Assembly (NCBI RefSeq): GCF_017922435.1 | Contig: NZ_VDEZ01000001.1 | Coordinates: forward strand, 434,001-498,000 | Length of the DNA: 64,000 nucleotides | Source: Thalassospira sp. ER-Se-21-Dark | GTDB taxonomy: Bacteria; Pseudomonadota; Alphaproteobacteria; Rhodospirillales; Thalassospiraceae | Reading direction: 5' to 3' | Shown: piece by piece, positions 57,305 through 64,000 of the stretch | Numbering within the stretch: position 1 is the first letter of the stretch | Layout: each line of letters begins with the position of its first letter | Made by a program: the position numbers and the translations under genes | Notes under the pieces: model-generated | Told to the model about the DNA's origin: nothing | Databases searched by the model: none | The model's input: the letters and a program-made list of their open reading frames with translations, nothing else

Positions 57305-57934
57305 TTATTCTTCGGTCGCTGCTTCTTCTTCGCCTTCTTCGTCAGAAGATTCGTTCTCTTCCGAACGCAGAGCAGACGGCGCAGCAACGGTTGCGACCGT
57401 GAAGTCACGATCGGTAATCGTAAGCTCGACACCTTTCGGCAGTTTGATCGCCGAAATGTGGATCGAGTCACCAACTTCAACACCGGTCAGGTCAAAGACC
57501 AGTTCTTCCGGAATTGCAGACGGTGCGCAAAGAACTTCGACGTCGTGACGAACGATGTTCAGAACACCGCCTTTTTTGAGGCCCGGGGATTTCTCTTCGT
57601 TTACGAAGCGAACCGGAACTTCAACGTTGATCGTCTGGCCTTTGGAGAAGCGCAGGAAGTCAACGTGCAGAATTTCGTCAGATACTTTGTCGAACTGAAC
57701 GTCGCGCGGCAGAACTTCGTATTTCTCTTTGCCAACCTGAACGGTCAGAACGTGGGAATAGAAGCCCGGCGCATGCAGAAGTTTCCAAAGCGGACGCGGG
57801 TCAACCTGGAACAGAACAGCTTCCTGTTTTGCACCATAGATAACACCAGGGACCATACCGGCACGACGCACGGCACGGGCGGCCCCCTTTCCGGCCCGTT
57901 CACGGATTTCCGCAGTGATAACAGAATTTGCCAT
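57305..57934 (-). CDS. rplY: 50S ribosomal protein L25/general stress protein Ctc
   Basis: This 209-residue CTC-type L25 binds 5S rRNA with its N-terminal domain (RERAGKGAARAVRRAGMVPGVIYG) and has the C-terminal TL5 domain (EVPVRFVNEEKSPGLKKGGVLNIVRHDVEVLC). The tail is acidic (ESSDEEGEEEAATEE). It is upstream of pth on the same strand. Confidence 0.95.
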   Translation of the reverse strand: MANSVITAEIRERAGKGAARAVRRAGMVPGVIYGAKQEAVLFQVDPRPLWKLLHAPGFYSHVLTVQVGKEKYEVLPRDVQFDKVSDEILHVDFLRFSKGQTINVEVPVRFVNEEKSPGLKKGGVLNIVRHDVEVLCAPSAIPEELVFDLTGVEVGDSIHISAIKLPKGVELTITDRDFTVATVAAPSALRSEENESSDEEGEEEAATEE

Positions 57935-58057
57935 CGGAAAATCTCCTTGAACTAAAAGTAGTTTGTCCCCGCAGGTTGGTGAGAATCACCGCTGAAAGCC
58001 TGCGAAAACAAGTGCGGTGGCCTCCAGGGGTGCCACCGCAGCGAGGGCCTTATACCC

Positions 58058-58990
58058 TCAATCGAAAAGAACGGAAACAGATTTTTCTTCCGAAATGCGG
58101 CGGATGGCTTCTGCCATCAGCGGTGCGATCGGAAGCTGTCTGATTTTTCCACAATCACGCACCGCATCGGATGCCTTGATCGAGTCACTGGTGACAACTT
58201 CGGTCATCGGGGAGTTGGCAATACGCTCAACCGCCGGACCCGAAAGCACACCATGCGAAACATAGGCCGCAACCGACGATGCACCGCGCTCTTTCAGCGC
58301 ACCGGCCGCATTGCAAAGCGTGCCAGCGGAATCAACGATGTCATCGACCAGGATGCATGCCGCGTCCTTGACGTCACCAATGACGTTCATGACTTCGGAA
58401 ACACCGGCCTGCGGACGACGTTTGTCGATGATGGCAAGTTCCGCATCCAGGCGTTTTGCAACCGAACGCGCACGGGCCACACCGCCAACGTCCGGGCTGA
58501 CGATGACCAGTTTCTGGCCGTCAAACTTGTTGCGGATGTCGCTGGTCAGAACCGGCGATGCAAACAGGTTATCAAGCGGAATATCAAAGAAGCCCTGAAT
58601 CTGACCGGCATGGAGATCCATGGTCAGAACGCGGTCTGCACCGGCAACCGTGATCAGGTTGGCAACCAGCTTCGCCGAAATCGGGGTACGGGGGCCCGAT
58701 TTACGGTCCTGACGGGCATAGCCGAAATACGGCATCACAGCCGTGATACGACGTGCCGAACCGCGGCGCAGCGCATCAAGCATCACCAGCAGTTCCATCA
58801 GGTTGTCGTTTGCGGGATAAGAGGTGCTCTGAATGACAAAAACGTCCTCACCGCGGACGTTTTCCTGTATTTCGCACCAGATTTCCTCATCAGAGAAACG
58901 CTTAACATCTGCACGGGTAAGCGGCAGATTAAGATGGTCAGCAATTGCCTCAGCCAACGGGCGGTTACTGTTACCAGCGAGGATCTTCAT
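58058..58990 (-). CDS. prs: Ribose-phosphate pyrophosphokinase
   Basis: Prs (310 residues) makes PRPP from ribose 5-phosphate and ATP for nucleotide, histidine and tryptophan synthesis. Signatures are [52 protein letters not shown] and the PRPP loop [18 protein letters not shown]. First gene of the prs-rplY-pth-ychF set. Confidence 0.97.
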   Translation of the reverse strand: MKILAGNSNRPLAEAIADHLNLPLTRADVKRFSDEEIWCEIQENVRGEDVFVIQSTSYPANDNLMELLVMLDALRRGSARRITAVMPYFGYARQDRKSGPRTPISAKLVANLITVAGADRVLTMDLHAGQIQGFFDIPLDNLFASPVLTSDIRNKFDGQKLVIVSPDVGGVARARSVAKRLDAELAIIDKRRPQAGVSEVMNVIGDVKDAACILVDDIVDSAGTLCNAAGALKERGASSVAAYVSHGVLSGPAVERIANSPMTEVVTSDSIKASDAVRDCGKIRQLPIAPLMAEAIRRISEEKSVSVLFD

Positions 58991-59305
58991 ATCGGGGCCT
59001 CGGTTAATGGGTGCCGGGAAAGCGAATAACTAAATCTTTTGCGACTCCGACCCGAACAGATAGCCGTCCCTAGCCTTTTGTTGCCCTTGCCGCCCAATAG
59101 CCCGGAAACTGGGAATTTCCCGACCAATCAACGACGCCTTCACGACACTCAAAGACCAAATCCTGACACTTCTGCATACCGGCAGATCGCGGCGGCTTTA
59201 TAACCAGCCGTTAACAGTCTGTAAATGGGCCCAATGCCGAATAACGACAAGGCAGTCATGCATGTCCGGCCCATTGGCCTCTGGCATCACCGATCACAAC
59301 GGCAA
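58991..59305 (-). promoter_or_regulatory. prs promoter and long leader
   Basis: On the minus strand TTACAG (59219-59224) and TATAAA (59197-59202) are 16 bp apart, giving a leader of about 200 nt before prs. The leader contains a small GGGAAATTCCC-type hairpin but no riboswitch I recognise. The rest of the 315-bp gap, towards the lipoprotein gene end, shows nothing. Confidence 0.45.
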
Positions 59306-60319
59306 TCAACGCGCCAAAGCTGTCCTGTTATCGGGACGCAGTTGAAGCTTCTTGCTGGTTGCGATCTGTCCCAGAACACCTTCAAGGGTTTCAACCGCCG
59401 CCTGGGCGGCAAGGGACGCCACCGACCCCCATCTTTCATCAAGCTGGCCGCGCGGCACGACATTGTTCTGGTTCATCTGGCCCAGTTCCGTGCCATCAAC
59501 TTCCATGATGATCCATTCAATCGATACACGATCAAGCGGGGTGGTGGTTTCTTCCTTCACCGGGCTGACATCAATGGTGGCAGACAGGATGACACTGTTT
59601 TCACCCATCTCGCGGTTATCGACCGTGATCCCGCGCGCCTTCAACAACGCGCCTGCGGACCGTGCCAGGGCTGTATTGCCATCGCCCGGCGCACCGGCAA
59701 AATCAATCAGGGCGACCTTCATAAGCGGCGCTGCCCGCAACGAAGACCGATCGCCGGTAATCATGAAGGCAATCTGATCGGCGGGTTCGGCGACCAGCCC
59801 TTCATAGGTTTTCGCCACCGGGTCCTCGGCCTTGCCTTCAAGTTCGCGGACTTTATCAACCAGTTCCTTCGGGATGGCGAGGTTGCTTTCCTCGGGCCCG
59901 GTGGGTTGATCGGCAAACCACTGATCGGCGACCAGTTCGCCGGTGGATCGGGTGGTATCAATCGCAAGCCCGTCCGGGCGCATCAGAACCCAGGTGATAT
60001 CAAGATCAGCACCGGTATCACTGAGGCTGGCCTGAACATTCGGACGCAGGATGTAATCCCCGCCCGTATCAGATTCGCTATAGGCCGGAATATCACGCAG
60101 ACGAAGGGCACGCGCCATCGCACGCGCCAGATGGGCCGATGCCCCTTCGGGCAGATCTTCGGTATTTTCCACGCGCACAGTGCCGGTATCACGCAGCTCA
60201 AGCAATGCCGGATCCCCGGCCCGACCTGCCCCCTCGAACGGGCGCGGCAAATCGCCACAGGCCGCTAGCAACCCAGCCAGACCAATAACCAAAACTACAG
60301 AACGCAGGAAAGACTTCAT
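59306..60319 (-). CDS. Lipoprotein of unknown function
   Basis: The 337-residue protein has a lipobox (GLAGLLAAC) after a basic hydrophobic leader, so it is predicted to be lipid-anchored in the envelope. The mature part contains two similar-looking halves: DYILRPNVQASLSDTGADLDITWVLMRPDG and NSVILSATIDVSPVKEE..VSIEWIIMEVDG, each resembling a beta-rich lipoprotein-type domain. I do not recognise the family. It lies downstream of pgeF and a possible tiny reading frame on the same strand. Confidence 0.75.
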   Translation of the reverse strand: MKSFLRSVVLVIGLAGLLAACGDLPRPFEGAGRAGDPALLELRDTGTVRVENTEDLPEGASAHLARAMARALRLRDIPAYSESDTGGDYILRPNVQASLSDTGADLDITWVLMRPDGLAIDTTRSTGELVADQWFADQPTGPEESNLAIPKELVDKVRELEGKAEDPVAKTYEGLVAEPADQIAFMITGDRSSLRAAPLMKVALIDFAGAPGDGNTALARSAGALLKARGITVDNREMGENSVILSATIDVSPVKEETTTPLDRVSIEWIIMEVDGTELGQMNQNNVVPRGQLDERWGSVASLAAQAAVETLEGVLGQIATSKKLQLRPDNRTALAR

Positions 60320-60349
60320 AGGGGCACTTCTAAAACGGGATTTACGCCA

Positions 60350-60418
60350 TCACATGATGACGCAACCGACCATGGTCGCGACGATCATAAAGAAAAACAG
60401 CATTATCAAATGCGGCAT
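60350..60418 (-). CDS. Possible 22-residue membrane peptide
   Basis: A short frame begins 5 bases after the pgeF stop and encodes MPHLIMLFFFMIVATMVGCV followed by IM, almost wholly hydrophobic. AGAGG lies 9 bases before the ATG. It would make a single-helix membrane peptide. Conservation is unknown, and it could be chance. Confidence 0.3.
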   Translation of the reverse strand: MPHLIMLFFFMIVATMVGCVIM

Positions 60419-60422
60419 GACG

Positions 60423-61253
60423 TTACGCCTCTGTCAACATGATCGCCGAAAGCTGCCGACCGTAATCGGGCTCCTTGCGAAGCGTCGTGCGGCGATAACT
60501 GTAAAAAAGATCTTCCTCGGCCAACGTATCGCGCGCCACAAGCTCGACCGAGGCAACCCCGGTGGCAATCGTTCGCCGCCGGACATATTCCGGCAGATCA
60601 AACATGAAATGCCCATCGCGCGACGACGGATCAAACAGGTCTTCCTGGCCTTCCGGTCCGGCAAGGATGGTATCGCGGAACGTGCCATCAACTTCATAGG
60701 ATTTGCGCGCAATGCAGGGCCCAACAGCCGCATGAATGTTTTCGCGTTTGGCCCCCAGTTTTTCCATTGCATCGACCGTGCTGGCCGATACACCGCCATG
60801 TGATCCGCGCCAGCCGGAATGACAGGCCCCGATCACACCGGCAACCGGATCATGAAACAGAACCGGCGTGCAATCGGCAGTCAGAATACCCAGCATGATG
60901 TTCGGGCGATCCGTCACCATCGCATCGGCCTTGGGCGCCTCGTCACGCGACAACGGCTTGTCCAGAACAGCCACATCAATGCCATGCACCTGATAAACCG
61001 TGGTCAGACGATCCGGGCTGGTATCAAACGCGGATGCGGCACGGGCGCGATTTTCAGCCACGCGGTCTTTGTCGTCATCGGATCCGAAACCGACATTAAG
61101 CCCGCCGTGAATACCATCACTGACCCCGCCTTTGCGGCTCAGGAACCCGTGGCGCAATCCATCCTTGTCCGACAGGTTTGCGGCTTCAAACCAGGTCAGC
61201 CCGTTGGTGCTGCGTTCGATCCCGTTGGTAACCTGGCTGATCGGATGTGTCAT
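60423..61253 (-). CDS. pgeF: Purine nucleoside phosphorylase/laccase-domain protein PgeF
   Basis: The ~276-residue protein belongs to the YfiH/PgeF (DUF152) family, which edits peptidoglycan precursors and shows polyphenol oxidase or purine nucleoside activity. The Cys/His zinc motif is visible: LTADCTPVLFHDP, ACHSGWRGSHGGV and AAVGPCIARKSYEV. Start at MTHPISQ; the frame is open further upstream. The methyltransferase gene end overlaps that upstream part. Confidence 0.92.
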   Translation of the reverse strand: MTHPISQVTNGIERSTNGLTWFEAANLSDKDGLRHGFLSRKGGVSDGIHGGLNVGFGSDDDKDRVAENRARAASAFDTSPDRLTTVYQVHGIDVAVLDKPLSRDEAPKADAMVTDRPNIMLGILTADCTPVLFHDPVAGVIGACHSGWRGSHGGVSASTVDAMEKLGAKRENIHAAVGPCIARKSYEVDGTFRDTILAGPEGQEDLFDPSSRDGHFMFDLPEYVRRRTIATGVASVELVARDTLAEEDLFYSYRRTTLRKEPDYGRQLSAIMLTEA

Positions 61254-61296
61254 GCCGGTCTTCTCCGTTCCCAAAGGCGTTGCGCTTGCGGTCAAT

Positions 61297-62424
61297 TTAG
61301 CCCGCCACGCCACTGACGCAAGGCGGCGGGGTGGTATCGCGACCATACGCGATCAGAACTTTAAAAAGCGTTCCCATCTGATCGGCATCAATCAACCGCG
61401 ACAACGCCTGATCAATCGCGGTTTTCTGGGCATCATCGGCACTGGTTTTCAAATGCTCGGCCCGCTGTTCGATGCCAAGCATCCGCAAAAACGTCCCTTG
61501 GGTCAGAACCGCACCGGTGCGTGCCCCCGCCTCATTCATCGCCCGCCCGATGGCGGCAAAATCAACGTGCGCGGTCAGATCGGCATCGCCCGGATCGCTC
61601 AGAACCGGGTGATATTCGTGGCCCTTGAGTGCCTGGAACGTATCGCCAAACGCGCTGCCGGGATGGCCGTAATCAATAAACAACGCCCCGCCGCCCGTCT
61701 CATTCAGACGCCGTGCGATTTGATCGGCAATGGCAATTGCGGGCGCACAGCTTTCAAAGATATCACCCTTTTTCGCGGCCCCGCGCATGGTGGCCGGGAT
61801 CAGCGCATCCGTGATCGGTGTTTCAGCCCCGCGAACAAATCCCAGTTCGCCGGTTTTGGCATCAAGCCCGACCAAACGTTCGGCCCAGCCTCTCTCGCCG
61901 CGCTCGAACTGACGGATTGGCAGCGCGTCAAAGAACTCGTTGCCAATCACAATCGCCGGAACGTTGGCGCGGGTCGGAATATCATCAAACGTTTCATGCC
62001 AGGTTGCCGGAATGCCGTACGCCATGATCGATGTTTGTTGATGGGTGCGCAAAACCGGGCTGGTTTCGACAAACCGCACGGTCAATGCATCGCCAATGCC
62101 CGGCACATTTCGCACCGCCCGCAACGCGTCCGACATCAATGTTCCGCGTCCCGGCCCCAATTCGATCAGATCGATTTTGGGCGGGCTGCCCATCTGTTGC
62201 CAGGTGACCGCCGCCCAAAGGCCGATCAACTCGCCAAACATCTGACTGACTTCCGGTGCGGTGATGAAATCACCGGCACGCCCGAACGGGTCCTGCTTGC
62301 GGTAATAGCCGTGCTCGGGATGGGCCAGTGCCTCGGTCATGAAATCGGCAATGGTGATCGGTCCCGATACATTGATCCGGCGTTTGATATGGGCCAAAAG
62401 CGGGCTGTCGGTCGCAGAACTCAT
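61297..62424 (-). CDS. MidA/NDUFAF7-family SAM-dependent methyltransferase
   Basis: The 375-residue protein matches the DUF185/MidA family: PITIADFMTEALAHPEHGYYRKQDPFGRAGDFITAPEVSQMFGELIGLW, IDLIELGPGRGTLMSDALRA (SAM loop) and VIGNEFFDALPIRQF. The mitochondrial relative methylates an arginine of complex I. It starts just after lgt (2 bases), so the two are co-transcribed, an order common in alphaproteobacteria. Confidence 0.93.
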   Translation of the reverse strand: MSSATDSPLLAHIKRRINVSGPITIADFMTEALAHPEHGYYRKQDPFGRAGDFITAPEVSQMFGELIGLWAAVTWQQMGSPPKIDLIELGPGRGTLMSDALRAVRNVPGIGDALTVRFVETSPVLRTHQQTSIMAYGIPATWHETFDDIPTRANVPAIVIGNEFFDALPIRQFERGERGWAERLVGLDAKTGELGFVRGAETPITDALIPATMRGAAKKGDIFESCAPAIAIADQIARRLNETGGGALFIDYGHPGSAFGDTFQALKGHEYHPVLSDPGDADLTAHVDFAAIGRAMNEAGARTGAVLTQGTFLRMLGIEQRAEHLKTSADDAQKTAIDQALSRLIDADQMGTLFKVLIAYGRDTTPPPCVSGVAG

Positions 62425-62426
62425 AA

Positions 62427-63260
62427 TTACGCGTTTTCGGCTTCTTTGGGGTGAATGCGGGTTTCAATCGGTTTGGATTTCAGCGCATAGACAATGCAAC
62501 CAATCCCGGCCAGCACCATCGGTATCGACAGAACCTGTCCCATGGTGATGCCCCCGGCAAGGTAACCAAGCTGCGCATCGGGCTGGCGGAAGAATTCGAC
62601 AATGATCCGCGAAATGCCGTAACCCGCGACAAACGTCCCGCCAAGGATCCCCGGACGGTGGCGCACGAACGCCTTGCGCGACAGGATAAACAGCACAATA
62701 AACAGGATCAGACCTTCAAGCGCTGCTTCATAAAGCTGGCTTGGATGGCGCGGCTCCGGACCACCGTTGGGGAAGACGAAGCCCCACGCAACATCGGTGG
62801 TGCGGCCATAAAGCTCGCCATTGATGAAGTTGGCAATCCGGCCAAAGAACAGCCCAATCGGGGTGGCAACGGCTGCGGCGTCCAAAACGGCAAGGATCGA
62901 AATATTGCGCTTTCTGGCAAACAGAATGATCGCAACGATCACGCCCATGAACCCGCCATGGAACGCCATACCGCCCTGCCAGACCTTCAGGATATTGGCC
63001 GGGTTATCCAGATAGTAATCCAGATTGTAAAACAGGATATAGCCCAGCCGCCCGCCAAGGATCACACCAAGGGTTGCCCAGAACAGCAAGTCATCAACAT
63101 CGCGCTTGCTCATGATGTTCGGCGTTTTGGTGCAGTAATAGACCACATATTTCCAGCCCAGCAGCAGACCGGCAATATAAGCCAGCGCATACCAGCGAAT
63201 GGCAATCGGGCCGATGGAAATCGCAATCGGGTCTATCGCCGGAAAGGCAAGACTCAGCAT
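62427..63260 (-). CDS. lgt: Prolipoprotein diacylglyceryl transferase
   Basis: Lgt (277 residues) attaches diacylglycerol to the lipobox Cys of prolipoproteins in the inner membrane. It has seven membrane segments, the ILGGRLGYILFYN segment, the MAFHGGFMGVI motif with the conserved His, and the Lgt signature GRIANFINGELYGR. Confidence 0.96.
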   Translation of the reverse strand: MLSLAFPAIDPIAISIGPIAIRWYALAYIAGLLLGWKYVVYYCTKTPNIMSKRDVDDLLFWATLGVILGGRLGYILFYNLDYYLDNPANILKVWQGGMAFHGGFMGVIVAIILFARKRNISILAVLDAAAVATPIGLFFGRIANFINGELYGRTTDVAWGFVFPNGGPEPRHPSQLYEAALEGLILFIVLFILSRKAFVRHRPGILGGTFVAGYGISRIIVEFFRQPDAQLGYLAGGITMGQVLSIPMVLAGIGCIVYALKSKPIETRIHPKEAENA

Positions 63261-63374
63261 CTGGAATACTCCGGATCAGCAGGTTGGGTGTTTATCGGCG
63301 AGGTGTTTGTTCTGAGGTCGCAAAGGAGTTGGGCAGCATCATGGCAAACCCACCCCGAACCATGCCGGCGACAC

Positions 63375-64000
63375 TCAGCGGAACGGATCCTCGGTCGCAA
63401 GATAATCCTGCACATAGGACCGCACGCCTTCTTCAAGCGATGTCATTTCCTTGCCATACCCCGCTTCACGCAGCTTGGTCATATTGGCTTCGGTGAAATA
63501 CTGGTACTTGTCGCGGATCGATTCCGGCGTCGGCACGAACTTGATATCAGGCTCCTTGCCCATGGCGCTAAACACTGCCAGTGCCAGATCCTTGAAACTG
63601 CGCGCCTTGCCGGTGCCGATATTGAAAAGATCGCTGACCTGCGGGTTGTCATAAAGCCACATGATGATGTCGACCACATCACCGACCCAGACGAAATCAC
63701 GCAACTGGCCACCATCTTCGTAATCGGGATGATGCGATTTAAACAGGGTCGCGGTTTCACCGTTTGAAAGCTTGTCAAACAGCTGCGACACCACGGATCG
63801 CATCCCGCCCTTATGATATTCATTCGGGCCATAGACGTTAAAGAACTTAAGCCCCGCCCACTGTTTGGGACGGAAACCGTTCTGATCGAGGATACGGCGG
63901 AACCGGCGATCGGTGGCATGCTTGGACCAGCCATAGGCATTGAGCGGTGCCAGTTTCGCCAGATCGGCGTCATCAAAGCTGTCATCAAAGCCCTGCTTGC
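63375..64000 (-). CDS. hldD: ADP-glyceromanno-heptose 6-epimerase, C-terminal part (runs off window)
   Basis: About 208 C-terminal residues of an extended short-chain epimerase that makes the heptose donor for lipopolysaccharide core. The active-site YxxxK is in PLNAYGWSKHATDRRFRR; KFFNVYGPNEYHKGGMRSVVSQL and LRDFVWVGDVVDIIMWLYDN are typical of HldD. The N-terminal NADP-binding part lies beyond 64000. The 114-bp gap to lgt (63261-63374) shows no feature. Confidence 0.92.
   Translation of the reverse strand, partial: KQGFDDSFDDADLAKLAPLNAYGWSKHATDRRFRRILDQNGFRPKQWAGLKFFNVYGPNEYHKGGMRSVVSQLFDKLSNGETATLFKSHHPDYEDGGQLRDFVWVGDVVDIIMWLYDNPQVSDLFNIGTGKARSFKDLALAVFSAMGKEPDIKFVPTPESIRDKYQYFTEANMTKLREAGYGKEMTSLEEGVRSYVQDYLATEDPFR

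Noticed and set aside
58991-59190. prs leader considered as a riboswitch
   Set aside because: Only a short hairpin is visible; no known aptamer core recognised.

Overview
The window is a 64 kb piece of an alphaproteobacterial chromosome. Gene order (yqeY-dnaG-rpoD divergent from carAB; lrp / trxB / lsrB-type LysR; prs-rplY-pth-ychF) and protein sequences point to the Rhodospirillales, most like a marine Thalassospira. That genus call is inference from recognition, not from a search. Most of the window is ordinary core and metabolic sequence; the first 3.85 kb is clearly foreign.

Layout. 1-3846: the tnsA end of a Tn7-like transposon (tnsA, tnsB, start of tnsC, all on the minus strand). It ends in three tandem 21-bp repeats and a TGT...ACA terminus 7 bp from the 3' end of a tRNA gene with a CAT anticodon. 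3950-14250: rpoD, dnaG and yqeY (minus), then carA, carB and greA (plus). 14470-18180: a three-gene envelope operon (CHASE2 membrane protein without an output domain, small secreted protein, M48 peptidase lipoprotein). 18250-22040: lrp / trxB / lsrB, followed by two tandem paralogous sRNA-like units. 22200-24090: a membrane adenylate/guanylate cyclase, then a second pair of sRNA-like units on the minus strand. All four units show C-rich, anti-Shine-Dalgarno-like loops and end in intrinsic terminators. 24350-24950: dps behind an OxyR-type site.

25100-29330: a VanA/VanB-type demethylase whose two genes flank a GntR regulator, with matching palindromic operators in both promoter regions, plus a lone TRAP binding protein. 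29350-36260: LysR regulator, DUF1445 hydro-lyase, TRAP transporter (P, Q, M), DUF2848 protein and amidase, all on one strand. 36490-43040: msrP, an orphan solute-binding protein, uvrB, aspartate aminotransferase and an alpha/beta hydrolase. 43080-49400: a TctDE-like two-component system with its own periplasmic binding protein, divergent from tctCBA. The shared promoter region holds six GTCAG/GTCAA repeats at exact 11-bp steps.

49480-51814: ahpD, ahpC and oxyR with an OxyR-type site between ahpC and oxyR. 51870-64000: rhomboid protease, zinc alcohol dehydrogenase, DUF2478 protein, class I glutamine amidotransferase, ychF, pth, rplY, prs, an unknown lipoprotein, pgeF, a MidA-type methyltransferase, lgt and a truncated hldD at the edge.

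The genes combine into general information processing, redox defence (trxB, dps, ahpCD, oxyR, msrP), and uptake and breakdown of organic acids and aromatics (TRAP, Tct, Van). The least explained parts are the four sRNA-like units, the tct repeat array and the transposon next to the tRNA gene.
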